64,000 bases of DNA from Nocardioides caldifontis (GCF_008087345.1 NZ_ML701736.1:62001-126000), one strand, 5' to 3'; positions 40,648 to 52,145 are shown, counted from the first letter of the stretch. Notes: generated by a model not told the origin, from the letters alone. Numbers and translations are program-made.

Positions 40648-42633
40648 ATGAAGCGAGCCCGAGCACGCGCCCTGCTGGCCGGCGTCCTCATGACGTCCGG
40701 TCCGATGCTGGGTGCTGTCGCGACGGTCGCCCCGGCGCACGCGCAGCCGCCCGTGCTGGCCCCCGACAAGCCTGACCGCCCCGGCGGTTCCGAGGCGCAG
40801 GCCCGGCCCGGGAAGCCGGGGAAGCCCGGCAAGCCGGGCAAGGGCGGCAAGAAGAAGGCCAAGCCCGACCGGCAGCCCCCGGGCACCCCGGCGGTCGGGG
40901 GCACCTACTCGGGTCCCGGCGGCTACGTCTCGGTCTCGGTGAGCGCCGAGGCCGGCAGCCGCGTCGTGGTCCGCGCCAAGGGCGGCGGCGTGGTCGCCGT
41001 CGGCAGCGGCACGGGGGGCTACAGCTCGGTCGGCTGGACCACCTCGACCGGCAACCACGTCTACACGGTCCGCGCCGTCGACGGCGCCGGCAACGCCAGC
41101 CGCTCGGCGACGTTCTCCGTGTACGCCGACGCCAACCCTCCGGCGCTGAGGCGTGTCGACACCAAGGCCGGCAACGCGAAGGACACCCGCACCCGCGTCC
41201 GGTTCACCACCGACGCGGGCTCGGCGTACCGCATCCTCTCCGGAGGCAAGGTGCTGCAGAAGGGGACCACCGGCACCGCGCGGGTCAACGAGCGCGTCGA
41301 CCTGCCGAACGGGCGCCACGGCGTCACCGTCGAGGTCCGCGACAAGGTCGGCAACACCCGCACCGCTACCGACTCCGTGCGCGTCGCGGTCAAGGAGCTC
41401 GCGGTCCGCGCGGAGCTGGTCAGCGAGCCGACCACCGGCACCCAGGTCCTCGCCGTGGAGGCCACCCCCAACGCACGACGCGCGGTCTTCCGCCTGCCGG
41501 GCGAGGACAAGCAGAAGCTCCGGATGCGCTACGGCTCGGGCGACTTCAAGCTGCGGCTTGAGGACGGCACCTACGAGGGCGGCGTCGTGCGGGTGCGCGA
41601 CAGCCAGGGGCGCGTCGGGCGCGTCGAGGTGCCGGATCTGGTCGTCGACACCACACCCCCCAGCCTGAAGGTCGACACCGACACCGTGGCCGCGTCCCGC
41701 GGGTCGCTGGAGATGACCGTGACCGCCGACGAGGGCGACGAGGTCACCTGGCAGCTGCTCGACGACGACGAGGTCGTCGAGGAGGGCTCGTTCACCTCGG
41801 ACGGCGAGGCCCGGACCGTCGAGGAGGACGTCGAGGCCGGTGCCTTCCGGCTCGCCGTCAGCGCCACCGACGGGTTCGAGCGGACCACCACCGACGTGAC
41901 CACCACCCGGATCGGCGCCGACGCGACGCCGTACGGGGTGATCGCACTGGTCGTGCTGGGTCTGCTCGCGCTGGTCGGTGGGATCGTCGCGGCCGTGCTC
42001 CGGGTGCGCACCCACCCCCCGGTGTGGGCGCAGCGGCTCGGCAGGCGGCTCTCCGCGACCACCGAGACCGTCACCTCCAAGGCGAAGGCCGTCGCCTCGA
42101 TCCCGCAGCAGCGGCGTGCTCTGGAGCTCGAGGAGGAGGAGTGGTACCGCCGCGACGAGGAGCTCGTCACCCTCCTCGCCGCCGCGACCGGCGAGGCCGC
42201 CCCCGGCGGCGAGATCGAGCTCCCCGAGGTCGGGCCGCTCCCGCACGAGCAGGTGCTCTACACCGCCCCGGCACGGCTCTTCGAGCACGGTGAGGGGCCC
42301 GAGTCGGTGGTGACGGTCGACGGCGAGCTCGTCGTGACGACGATGCGCATCGCGTTCGTCGGCGGCGGCGAGCAGCGCGACTGGTGGCGGGCGCTGGTGG
42401 AGGAGCTCCGCCACGACGGTGACGACCTGACCGTGGTCAAGCGGTGGCACGACGACGCGTGGACCGGGTTCGAGTACGCCGACCCCGAGCTGACGCGGCT
42501 CTACCTCGACCTCACCGTTGCCGAGCGCCACGGCGCCAAGGAGCACTTCGTCGAGCGAGTGCAGCGGCTCGTGGACGAGCACCGGGCCGGGCGTCCGGAG
42601 GCGCCCCGCACGCAGGTGCCCGCCGACGCCTGA
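40648..42633 (+). CDS. Surface protein with Ig-like domains, one membrane helix and PH/GRAM-like cytoplasmic domain
   Basis: Function not known. 661 residues in this order: signal peptide (to about 32, ending PAHAQ); a Gly/Pro/Lys linker (GKPGKPGKPGKGGKKK); three or four Ig-like beta domains (about 75-425) with 'YTVRAVDGAGNAS', 'VEVRDKVGNTRT' and 'VVDTTPPSLKV'; one membrane helix (about 429-453); a basic and acidic helical stretch with 'LELEEEEWYRRDEEL'; and a C-terminal domain (about 530-650) with 'DGELVVTTMRIAFVGG' and 'RDWWRALVEELRH', resembling a bacterial PH/GRAM fold. The gene at 44350-46341 encodes a full-length paralogue. The ATG at 40648 follows GGAGAAG. It ends 4 bases from the convergent hydrolase gene. 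A receptor or wall-sensing role is inferred. Confidence 0.75.
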   Translation: MKRARARALLAGVLMTSGPMLGAVATVAPAHAQPPVLAPDKPDRPGGSEAQARPGKPGKPGKPGKGGKKKAKPDRQPPGTPAVGGTYSGPGGYVSVSVSAEAGSRVVVRAKGGGVVAVGSGTGGYSSVGWTTSTGNHVYTVRAVDGAGNASRSATFSVYADANPPALRRVDTKAGNAKDTRTRVRFTTDAGSAYRILSGGKVLQKGTTGTARVNERVDLPNGRHGVTVEVRDKVGNTRTATDSVRVAVKELAVRAELVSEPTTGTQVLAVEATPNARRAVFRLPGEDKQKLRMRYGSGDFKLRLEDGTYEGGVVRVRDSQGRVGRVEVPDLVVDTTPPSLKVDTDTVAASRGSLEMTVTADEGDEVTWQLLDDDEVVEEGSFTSDGEARTVEEDVEAGAFRLAVSATDGFERTTTDVTTTRIGADATPYGVIALVVLGLLALVGGIVAAVLRVRTHPPVWAQRLGRRLSATTETVTSKAKAVASIPQQRRALELEEEEWYRRDEELVTLLAAATGEAAPGGEIELPEVGPLPHEQVLYTAPARLFEHGEGPESVVTVDGELVVTTMRIAFVGGGEQRDWWRALVEELRHDGDDLTVVKRWHDDAWTGFEYADPELTRLYLDLTVAERHGAKEHFVERVQRLVDEHRAGRPEAPRTQVPADA

Positions 42634-42637
42634 GGCG

Positions 42638-44197
42638 TCACCCGACTACCGACAGGTGGACCTTCGCGTCCTGGAGCCGGACCGCGCCCGGGAGCCGGCT
42701 TCCCATGACGAGGAACGTGTCGCTGATCGGGCTGACCATCAGGAACAGCCGCTGGTGCTCCGGCACGTCCACGGCCACCGCGGGCAGCTCGATGCGGCGC
42801 TGGACGCGGGAGACCGGCTTCGGCTCGTTGAGCGGCATCACGTTGTTCTGCACCAGCGTCGCGTCCAGCGGGCTCCGGCCGATGGCGAGCCCGAGGAAGG
42901 CACGGCTGTCGGGCAGCAGGGTACTCACCTTCGCCGAGAGGTACGCCGACCCGGCGATCCGCAGGGGGCCCTTCGCGACCTCCACGGCGATCGGCAGCCC
43001 GACGCCCGTCGACGTGGCCACGTCGCGCACCGGGAACGCGGTGTCCGGGGCGACCGAGCGCACCGTCGTGCAGGTGCTGTAGCGGGTCGCGAGATGCACC
43101 TTGCCGTAGCCGCGCAACTCCCAGTCACGGCCCTTGAGCACCTCGTCGAAGAACTTCAGGGACAGCGCCGTGAAGTCGCCGCCACCCAGCCGCTCGCTGC
43201 ACGGGTCGGAGGTGACCTCGACGCCACGGGGGAGCAGGGTCGGCAGCACGTGGCCACCGTTGTAGCCGACGAGCATGCTCCGCTTCCGGGCCCGCGGCGT
43301 GAGCGCCGTACGCCAGTTGGTCAGCCCCTGCTGGAGGTTGAACAGCGAGTCGGTGGTGCCCTGGCCGAAGAGGACCGGGATGTCGAGGCGGCGGCCGTCG
43401 CGGACGTGCCACGACGGCCCGTTGCGGTCGAAGAAGGTCTCCATGTCCTCGCCGAGCGGGAAGCGGCCGTCCGGCCAGTAACCCGTGGCCGCCCCTTCGA
43501 CGAGCGCCTTGTAGACGTTGGCCGGCAACGCGTCGAACGGCAGCGACGCGGCGCTGAGTGCCAGCGCCCACTCGGTGCGGACCACGCCCTCCGGCGCGAG
43601 GCTGTCGTTGAGGTCGTTCCAGGTGATCTCGGGGGCGAGCGCGTCGAACACCGGCTTGCCGCGCGTGCGGAGCTCCTCGAACGCGCCGAGGAGCTGGTAG
43701 CCGCCGCCGTAGCTGCCGCCGACCGCACCCATCCGCGGGTCGCCCGGTCCGTCCTGGCGCACCCAGCGCAGCTTGCCGACGACGCCGACGAGCGCGCGGA
43801 CGTCGTGGCCCTCGACCGCCGGGTTCTCGACGTGGGCGTGGCCGCCGCTCTCGCCCCAGCCGCGCTGGTCGTAGGAGAGCACGCCGTAGCCGGCGTCGAG
43901 GTACCGCTGCACGTCGGCCACCTTCGTCGCCCGTGACCCGCCCCAGCCGTGGCTGTGCATCAGCAGCGGGACCGGGGCACGTCGGCTGGCGCCGGCGGGC
44001 TTGAAGACCGTGTAGCAGATCTCGACGGGCCTGGAGGTGCCAGGATCGGGGACGCTGGTCAGGCACCCGTCGCGCTGGGTGTGTCCGGGGCCGGGGAGGG
44101 GCGGCGCCGCCTCCGCGGTGCTGCCGGGTACGACCTGGGTGGCGGCGAGGGTGGCCAGGGCGGCGAGCCCGGCGGCCAGCGTGGTGCGCAGCGGCAT
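42638..44197 (-). CDS. Secreted S15/CocE-NonD-type alpha/beta hydrolase
   Basis: A 519-residue exported serine hydrolase of the X-Pro dipeptidyl-peptidase/CocE class. The signal peptide ends near STAEAAP. The nucleophile is Ser162 in 'AVGGSYGGGYQ'. The acid is probably the Asp in 'FGQGTTDSLFN' and the base the His in 'VGYNGGHVLP'. 'YDQRGWGESGG' is a typical early strand. The C-terminal ~140 residues form the jelly-roll domain of this class ('RIAGSAYLSAKVSTLL'). It acts outside the cell on peptides or esters. It sits between the two paralogous Ig-membrane proteins, convergent with the first and divergent from the second. Confidence 0.85.
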   Translation of the reverse strand: MPLRTTLAAGLAALATLAATQVVPGSTAEAAPPLPGPGHTQRDGCLTSVPDPGTSRPVEICYTVFKPAGASRRAPVPLLMHSHGWGGSRATKVADVQRYLDAGYGVLSYDQRGWGESGGHAHVENPAVEGHDVRALVGVVGKLRWVRQDGPGDPRMGAVGGSYGGGYQLLGAFEELRTRGKPVFDALAPEITWNDLNDSLAPEGVVRTEWALALSAASLPFDALPANVYKALVEGAATGYWPDGRFPLGEDMETFFDRNGPSWHVRDGRRLDIPVLFGQGTTDSLFNLQQGLTNWRTALTPRARKRSMLVGYNGGHVLPTLLPRGVEVTSDPCSERLGGGDFTALSLKFFDEVLKGRDWELRGYGKVHLATRYSTCTTVRSVAPDTAFPVRDVATSTGVGLPIAVEVAKGPLRIAGSAYLSAKVSTLLPDSRAFLGLAIGRSPLDATLVQNNVMPLNEPKPVSRVQRRIELPAVAVDVPEHQRLFLMVSPISDTFLVMGSRLPGAVRLQDAKVHLSVVG

Positions 44198-44349
44198 GCC
44201 TCCCCAACGGCCGACCTGCGCGGCCGGTTACGAAGCGGCCCCTGGGTGGCCATGGTCACCGAGTGACCAATGAGGCGATTTACGCAACTTCATCCGTTTC
44301 CTGCCGATACCGTGTGCAGACGGTCGTACGCGAGGAGAAGGCAGTCGGG

Positions 44350-46341
44350 ATGAAGGGTCGCAAGCGCGCCCAGCTGGTCGGTGCGGCGCTCACAGCAGGG
44401 ATGGTGCTGCTCGGGACGGCCGGTGCGGCCACGCCGGCGTACTCCGCCCCGGACGACTCCACCCGCACACCGTCCACCCCGGGAAAGCAGAAGCCGGGCG
44501 ACGACAAGGGCGGGAAGCGCGACCAGGACGACTCGTCGACCAAGCCCGGCAAGCCCGAGAAGGAGAAGCCGGAGAAGGACACCGAGGCGCCTGCTGCTCC
44601 CCGGCTGGGTGAGGCGACCGTCGCTCCCAAGGGGGCCGTCGAGCTCCCCGTGACCGCCGAGAAGGACGCCAAGGTCGTCGTGCGCGAGGACGGCGGCCGG
44701 GTCGTCGGGCGCACCAGGGCCACCGGCTCGCCGCAGGTCCTGAAGTGGCGGACCCGGCACGGCGAGCACGAGTACTCCGTCACCGCGACCGACAAGGCCA
44801 AGAACGAGAGCGACGCTGCCACCGTCACCGTCGACGTCGACGCGCGAGCCCCGAAGATCCGCCGGTTCGAGCTCACCCCCGGCACCGCCGACGACTCGCG
44901 CAGCTCCATGCTGCTGCGCACCGAGGGCGGAGCGGCATACCGGCTCCTGGTCGACCGCGAGGTCGTCGACGAAGGCACCACCGAGGACGGTCATCTGGAC
45001 CAGGTGCTCGACCTGGCCAACGGCCGGCACCCGGTCCGCATCGAGCTCGTCGACGAGGTCGGCAACCGCGCCGTCGAGACCCGACAGCTGGTCGTCCGGA
45101 TCCCCGAGCTCGAGGTCGACGCCGAGGTGCTGAGCGAGGTCACCGACTCGGTCCAGGTGGTCCGGGTCGAGGCGATGGCGGGCACGACCGCGGTGCTCGC
45201 GGTGCCCGGCCAGGCCGACCTGCGGTTCAAGCTGCCCAAGGGCAAGGCCGAGGTCGAGCTGCCGCTCGCGGACGGGACGTACGACGACGCGACCGTGACG
45301 GTCACCGACCGCCAGGGGCGCACCGGCACGGTCGAGCTGCCCACCGTCGTCGTCGACACCACGCCGCCCGACCTCTCGGTCTCCGTCGACCGTGCGGTCG
45401 CCGCCGAGGGCCGGTTGGACGCCGAGATCACCGCCGACGAGGACACCGTCGTGGACTGGGAGCTCCTCGACGCCGGCCGCGTGGTCGAGTCCGGGAAGTA
45501 CGTCGCGCTCGGCGGGCCCCAGGCTCTCGAGCGGGACGTCGAGGAGGGCTCCTACGAGCTCGAGGTCACCGCGACCGACACCTTCGACCGTACGACCGTG
45601 GACCGCGTGAAGGTGGCCGTCGCCGCCGACCCGATGTCCGCCTCGACGATCGCCCTCCTCGTCCTCGCCGCGCTCGCGGTGGTGGGTGCGGCCGTGGGAG
45701 GCACCATCGCCTACCTCCGTCACCGCCGCCGCACGCTGGGCGTGGTCCGCAAGGAGAAGGTGCGCAAGGTCAAGGGACGCAAGGCGAAGGCCCGCGTCGC
45801 CGAGATCAGTCGCGAGCAGGAGGTCGCCTTCGCGGAGGCCTCGGAGCTGTGGCGCCGTCGTCACGAGGCGCTGACGACCTTGCTGGACATCGCCAACGGC
45901 GCCGCTCCCGTGGTGCCGGTGCTGGAGGGGCTCGAGCCGCTGCCGGACGAGCAGGTGCTCTACATGGTCGGCGCCGACCTGACCGACATGATGGACAGCG
46001 ACCGGCTCGACGTGACGCTCGGCAGCGCCGACGGCGAGCTCGTCGTCACCACGCACCGCTTCGCGTTCGTCGGCCCCGAGCAGCGCCGCGACTGGTGGCT
46101 TCCGCTCGTCGAGCAGCTCCGTCACCGCGACCACCGGCACACCAGCATCAAGCTGCGGGACAGCGACACCCGGTCGTGGCTGGAGTACGACGACCCCGAG
46201 GTCACCCGGCTCTACCTCGACTTCGCGATGGCCGGGCAGAACGGCACCCGCACGGCGTACGTCGCCGGGCTGGCCCAGGGGCTCCGGGACCACGAGATGC
46301 GTCGTCCCACCCCGCCCGGCCAGCAGCCCGTCCGCGCCTGA
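44350..46341 (+). CDS. Second Ig-like/membrane/PH-GRAM-like surface protein (paralogue)
   Basis: 663 residues, collinear with the product of 40648-42633. It has a signal peptide (to about 35), a Lys/Asp/Pro linker ('KPGKPEKEKPEKD'), Ig-like domains ('YSVTATDKAKNESD', 'VVDTTPPDLSV'), a membrane helix at the same position (about 430-455), a very basic juxtamembrane stretch (RKEKVRKVKGRKAKAR) and the cytoplasmic 'DGELVVTTHRFAFVGPEQ' with 'RDWWLPLVEQLRH'. The juxtamembrane region differs most from the first copy. Its leader also resembles that of the first copy (GAGAAGGCAG before the ATG), with TACCGT at 44308 as a likely -10. Function unknown; a duplicated cell-surface sensor is inferred. Confidence 0.75.
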   Translation: MKGRKRAQLVGAALTAGMVLLGTAGAATPAYSAPDDSTRTPSTPGKQKPGDDKGGKRDQDDSSTKPGKPEKEKPEKDTEAPAAPRLGEATVAPKGAVELPVTAEKDAKVVVREDGGRVVGRTRATGSPQVLKWRTRHGEHEYSVTATDKAKNESDAATVTVDVDARAPKIRRFELTPGTADDSRSSMLLRTEGGAAYRLLVDREVVDEGTTEDGHLDQVLDLANGRHPVRIELVDEVGNRAVETRQLVVRIPELEVDAEVLSEVTDSVQVVRVEAMAGTTAVLAVPGQADLRFKLPKGKAEVELPLADGTYDDATVTVTDRQGRTGTVELPTVVVDTTPPDLSVSVDRAVAAEGRLDAEITADEDTVVDWELLDAGRVVESGKYVALGGPQALERDVEEGSYELEVTATDTFDRTTVDRVKVAVAADPMSASTIALLVLAALAVVGAAVGGTIAYLRHRRRTLGVVRKEKVRKVKGRKAKARVAEISREQEVAFAEASELWRRRHEALTTLLDIANGAAPVVPVLEGLEPLPDEQVLYMVGADLTDMMDSDRLDVTLGSADGELVVTTHRFAFVGPEQRRDWWLPLVEQLRHRDHRHTSIKLRDSDTRSWLEYDDPEVTRLYLDFAMAGQNGTRTAYVAGLAQGLRDHEMRRPTPPGQQPVRA

Positions 46342-46404
46342 AGTCCCTTCTCGCGCTTGGGTCTGGCTCGACGCGGAAGTCGATCTCGCCCTCCGGGCGC
46401 AGGG

Positions 46405-47426
46405 TTACGCCGGGGGCGCACCGCCGGTCGACTCCCGGACCACCAGCTCGAAGCCGACCGTGACGTCACGGGCCGGGTGCGGTGGCTCCTCGACCCGGTG
46501 GCGGAGAAGGTCGAGCGCGGTGGTCGCGATACCGGCCTTGTCCGGGGCGACCGTGGTCAGCGAGGGCGTGCTGAACCGCCCGTCCTCGATGTCGTCGAAC
46601 CCCACGACCGCGACCTCCTCCGGCACCCTGACCCGGCGGACGGCCAGGGTGCGCAGCGCGCCCAGCGCCAGCACGTCGGAGAAGCAGAAGACCGCGTCGG
46701 GCGGCTCGGGGAGGTCGAGCAGCCGGTGCATCGCTTCGGCCCCCTCGGTCCGGCCGTAGCTCGCGACCGTCGGCGCGAGCGCGGCGTCGACCGTCATGCC
46801 GCGCGCCGCGATCGCCTCCTCGTAGCCGGCCTGCCGCAGCGGTGCCACACCGGACAGGGCCCGCTCCGGCTCCTGGTAGCCGATCGCGGCCACCCGCCGC
46901 CTGCCGAGCCCCAGCAGGTGCTCGGTCGCGGCCCGGGCGGCCGCGACGTTGTCGACCGCGACGTGGTCGAGCGCGCCCCGGGTGATCCGCTCGCCGAGGA
47001 GCACCATCGGGACGCTGCTCGCCGCGCGCTCCAGCTCCTCGGCCCCGAGCCCGACCGGGCTCAGCAGGAGCCCGTCGATGAGGTGGCCCTTGAGCCCGGC
47101 GGCGACCTCGCGCTCGCGGTCGGGGTCGCCGCCGGTCTGGTCCACCAGGACCGTCCAGCCGTGGGTCGCGGCGGCCGCCACCGTGACCCCCGCCAGCTCG
47201 GCGAAGTAGGGGATGTCGAGCGCCGGAAGGGCCAGTGCGATCAGTCCGGAGCGCCCCCGCCTGAGCGTGCGGGCCGACAGGTTGGGGCGGTAGCCGAGCT
47301 CGTCGAGGGCGGCCTGGACCCGCTCACGGGTTTCGGGGCGGACATGTGGGTACCCGTGGACCACGTTGCTGACCGTCTTGACCGAGACGCCCGCCCGGTC
47401 GGCCACGTCCCGGAGCCGAACCGTCA

Positions 47427-47427
<1 letters not shown>
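46405..47427 (-). CDS. LacI-family transcriptional repressor
   Basis: A 340-residue LacI/GalR regulator. The N-terminal helix-turn-helix and hinge are 'LRDVADRAGVSVKTVSNVV' and 'RPNLSARTLRRGRSG'. The ligand-binding domain follows ('GLIALALPALDIPYFAEL', 'VVGFDDIEDGRFSTPSLTT'). It is divergent from the arabinofuranosidase operon, and a perfect 18-bp operator lies in the 56 bases between them, so it almost certainly represses this operon and perhaps itself. An arabinose-containing sugar is the expected inducer, inferred from the GH51 and GH43 genes. The ATG at 47427 forms part of a second palindrome. Confidence 0.92.
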
Positions 47428-49033
<1,606 letters not shown>

Positions 49034-49039
49034 TCCGCC

Positions 49040-50374
49040 ATGGCACGCACCACCAGCTCCCGGTTCCTCACACCCGGCCTCAGCCGCCGGGGGTTCCTCC
49101 TCGCGGGCGGCAGTGCCGCCTTCCTGACCGCCTGCGGGGGCGGTGAGGGCGTCGGCGGGAACCGTGAGACCGCCGGGAACTTCACGGGGGAGTACGAGGG
49201 TCCCGCGGTGACACTCGACTACTGGAACGGCTTCACCGGTGGTGACGGCCCGACCATGCAGGCGATGTTGAAGGCGTTCAACGACAGCCAGGAGAACATC
49301 ACCGTCAAGAACAACACGATGGAGTGGGCCGACTTCTACCAGCGGCTCCCTGCCGCGGCGAACGCCGGTCGCGGTCCCCACGTGGGGGTGATGCACCTCG
49401 ACCAGCTCGCCACCAACGCGGCGCGCCAGGTCATCGTGCCGCTCGACGACGTCGCGGACGAGATCGGGCTCGAGGAGTCCGACTTCATCTCGGCCGTCTG
49501 GGGGCCCGGGATCTACAACGACCAGCGCTACGGCATCCCGCTGGACGTGCACTCGTTGGCGATGTACTACAACGAGGAGCACTTCGAGAAAGCCGGCATC
49601 ACCGAGCCGCCCACCGACGCCGCATCCCTCGAGGACGCGATCAAGGCGCTCCAGGAGGCGGGGTACAAGACGCCGTTCTGGATGCCGGGTCAGTGGCCGG
49701 CGCACCTGATGTTCTTCAGCCTGCTGTGGCAGAACGGGGGCGAGCCCTACAACGAGGACGGGTCGGAGGCGCTCTTCGGCTCCGAGGAGGGCATCGCGGC
49801 GATGACCTGGATGCGCGAGCAGGTCGACAAGGGGTACAGCCCGCCGAACGTCGACCGCGACGCGCAGTACCTCGCCTTCAAGAACGGCCAGAACTCCATC
49901 ACCTGGGACGGGATCTGGCAGATCAACGACCTCAACGCCGCCGGCATGGCCTACGGCATCGCACCGATCCCGACGATCGGCGACCAGGAGGCGGTGTGGG
50001 CGAACAGCCACCACCTCTTCATGACCTCGCAGGCCGCCGACGACGAGGACCTGTCGAACGCGTCGAAGATGTTCATCAGCGAGATCAGCCAGCAGTCCGG
50101 CGAGTGGGCCAAGGCCGCGATGATCCCGGCCCGCAACTCCGCGCGTGAGGACGCCTCGTTCACCGACTCGCCCCAGGCGGCGCTGGTGGACCAGCTCGAG
50201 CTGTTCCACTTCCTGCCCTCGATCCCGGGCGTGGCCGACACCATCGCGCAGACGGTCGAGGTCGCGGTCAACGAGATCGTGCTCGGCAAGGCGACGCCGG
50301 AGGAGGCGCTGACGCAGCAGCAGTCCAACGCCACCGAGCTCCTGAAGCAGAACCAGGAGAAGTACGGAGGCTGA
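49040..50374 (+). CDS. Carbohydrate ABC transporter substrate-binding lipoprotein
   Basis: A 444-residue extracellular sugar-binding protein of the solute-binding family 1. The N-terminus has a twin-arginine motif and lipobox ('LSRRGFLLAGGSAAF', 'LTAC'), so it is probably exported folded and lipid-anchored. The mature region shows 'VTLDYWNGFTGGDGPTM', 'YGIPLDVHSLAMYYN' and 'NSITWDGIWQINDL'. It follows the GH51 gene by 6 bases and precedes the permeases by 2, within the LacI-controlled operon. An arabinose oligomer or arabinoside is the expected ligand, by context. Confidence 0.88.
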   Translation: MARTTSSRFLTPGLSRRGFLLAGGSAAFLTACGGGEGVGGNRETAGNFTGEYEGPAVTLDYWNGFTGGDGPTMQAMLKAFNDSQENITVKNNTMEWADFYQRLPAAANAGRGPHVGVMHLDQLATNAARQVIVPLDDVADEIGLEESDFISAVWGPGIYNDQRYGIPLDVHSLAMYYNEEHFEKAGITEPPTDAASLEDAIKALQEAGYKTPFWMPGQWPAHLMFFSLLWQNGGEPYNEDGSEALFGSEEGIAAMTWMREQVDKGYSPPNVDRDAQYLAFKNGQNSITWDGIWQINDLNAAGMAYGIAPIPTIGDQEAVWANSHHLFMTSQAADDEDLSNASKMFISEISQQSGEWAKAAMIPARNSAREDASFTDSPQAALVDQLELFHFLPSIPGVADTIAQTVEVAVNEIVLGKATPEEALTQQQSNATELLKQNQEKYGG

Positions 50375-50376
50375 GG

Positions 50377-51336
50377 GTGACCACACTGGGAACGCAGGCG
50401 ACGCCTGCCGTGGCGAGCGGGGTGGAGGTGGCCCCGCCGTCGCGCCGCCGCAACGACAAGGTCGCCTGGCTGTTCCTGGCGCCCTACCTCGTCCTGTTCG
50501 GCGCGTTCGTGCTGCTCCCGATCGGGCTCGGCGTCTGGATCAGCCTCCACGCCTGGGACTTCACGCTCCCCGGCAAGCCTTTCGTCGGGCTCGACAATTA
50601 CAAGGACCTGGTGACCCCGGGCTCCATCGCGTTCGACCCGTTCTGGAACGCCATGCAGGCCACCGGGATCTTCACGGTGCTCAGCGTGCCGCTGCTGATC
50701 GTGGTGCCGCTGGCCGTGGCGCTGGTTATGAACCAGAGGTTCCGGGGTCGCAACCTCTTCCGTGCGGTGTTCTTCGCGCCGTACGTCCTCGGCGTCGCGG
50801 TGGTCGGCGTGATGTGGCGGTTCCTCCTCGACGCGAACATCGGCGTGGTCAATTACCTGCTCGGGGTGGTGGGGCTCCCCGACGACACGGCCTGGCTCAG
50901 CTCGCTCCCGGCGGCCTGGGTCACGCTCGTCGGGGTCACCGTGTGGTGGACGCTCGGCTTCAACGCCGTGATCTTCCTCGCCGGCCTTCAGGACGTCCCC
51001 AAGGAGCTGTACGACGCCGCCCACGTGGACGGCGCCGGCGCCTGGTCCCGGTTCCGCCACGTGACGCTGCCGGGGCTCCGGCCGGTGATGGTGTTCGTGC
51101 TGCTGACGACGATCATCGCGTCGGCCAACATGTTCGGTCAGTCGTTCATCATGACCCGCGGCCAGCCGGGCCAGGAGACCAGGACGGCGATCTACTACAT
51201 CGCCGAGACCGGGCTGCAGAACTTCCAGATGGGGTCGGCGGCCGCGGCCAGCTGGGTGCTCACGCTGATCCTGATGGTGACGTCGTTGCTGCTGTTCGCG
51301 TTGCTGCGCGAGCGCGGGGGGAGGGCCCGGTCGTGA
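50377..51336 (+). CDS. Carbohydrate ABC transporter permease (MalF/UgpA-like)
   Basis: A 319-residue membrane protein with about six helices and the EAA loop 'PKELYDAAHVDGAGAWSRF' followed by 'PGLRPVMVFVLL'. The first helix begins 'VAWLFLAPYLVLFGAFVLLP', typical of sugar permeases. The start is the GTG at 50377, two bases after the binding-protein stop. It forms the channel with the following permease. Confidence 0.9.
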   Translation: MTTLGTQATPAVASGVEVAPPSRRRNDKVAWLFLAPYLVLFGAFVLLPIGLGVWISLHAWDFTLPGKPFVGLDNYKDLVTPGSIAFDPFWNAMQATGIFTVLSVPLLIVVPLAVALVMNQRFRGRNLFRAVFFAPYVLGVAVVGVMWRFLLDANIGVVNYLLGVVGLPDDTAWLSSLPAAWVTLVGVTVWWTLGFNAVIFLAGLQDVPKELYDAAHVDGAGAWSRFRHVTLPGLRPVMVFVLLTTIIASANMFGQSFIMTRGQPGQETRTAIYYIAETGLQNFQMGSAAAASWVLTLILMVTSLLLFALLRERGGRARS

Positions 51337-52145
51337 AGACGGTCCGCTACACGGTGCTGTCGGTGCTGGCGCTGCTCTTCGTCAGCCCGCTGCTGTTCAT
51401 GATCTCGACGTCCTTCAAGTCGCGGACCGAGTCGGCCAGGACCCCACCCACGTGGATCCCGGAGCAGTTCACCGTCGGGGCCTACGAGACGGTGCTCAAC
51501 GCCGCGGACACCCCGGTGCTGCGCTGGTTCCTCAACTCCATGGTGGCGGCGACGGCGAACTCCGCGATCGTCGTGGTCACCTCGGCGCTGGCGGCGTACG
51601 CCCTGGCCCGCATGGAGTTCCGCGGCCAGAAGGTGGTCTTCGGGCTGATCATCGCGACGCTCTTCGTGCCGCCGGTGATCCTGGTGATCCCCAACTACGA
51701 GATCGTCGGCCGGCTCTACTGGCTGGACACGCTCACCGCGGTGATCATCCCGACGGCGGCGAACGCGTTCGGCGTCTTCTTCCTGCGCCAGTTCTTCATC
51801 TCGCTCCCCAAGGAGCTGGAGGAGTCGGCGTCCCTCGACGGCGCGAACATCTTCCAGACGTTCTGGAGGATCGTCCTGCCACTGTCGAGGCCGGCGCTCG
51901 CGACCCTCGCCCTGCTGGCGTTCCTCACCAACTGGAACGACTTCCTGTGGCCGGTCTACGTCCTGTTCGACCCGGAGATGCAGACGTTGCAGGCCGGGCT
52001 GAGCACGCTGCAGTCGGCGAACAGCGTCCGCTACGACCTGCTGATGGCAGGCGCGGTCGTCGCCAGCGTGCCGGTGCTGCTGCTCTACGTCTTCGCGCAG
52101 CGGTTCGTGATCGAGGGCGTGTCGCGCTCGGGGATCAAGGGGTGA
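51333..52145 (+). CDS. Carbohydrate ABC transporter permease (MalG/UgpE-like)
   Basis: A 270-residue second permease, about six helices, beginning 'MKTVRYTVLSVLALLFVSP'. The EAA loop reads 'PKELEESASLDGANIFQTF'. The GTG at 51333 overlaps the previous stop (GTGA). No ATPase gene lies in this operon, so the importer must use a shared MsiK-type ATPase encoded elsewhere, the usual situation for actinobacterial sugar importers. Confidence 0.9.
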   Translation: MKTVRYTVLSVLALLFVSPLLFMISTSFKSRTESARTPPTWIPEQFTVGAYETVLNAADTPVLRWFLNSMVAATANSAIVVVTSALAAYALARMEFRGQKVVFGLIIATLFVPPVILVIPNYEIVGRLYWLDTLTAVIIPTAANAFGVFFLRQFFISLPKELEESASLDGANIFQTFWRIVLPLSRPALATLALLAFLTNWNDFLWPVYVLFDPEMQTLQAGLSTLQSANSVRYDLLMAGAVVASVPVLLLYVFAQRFVIEGVSRSGIKG

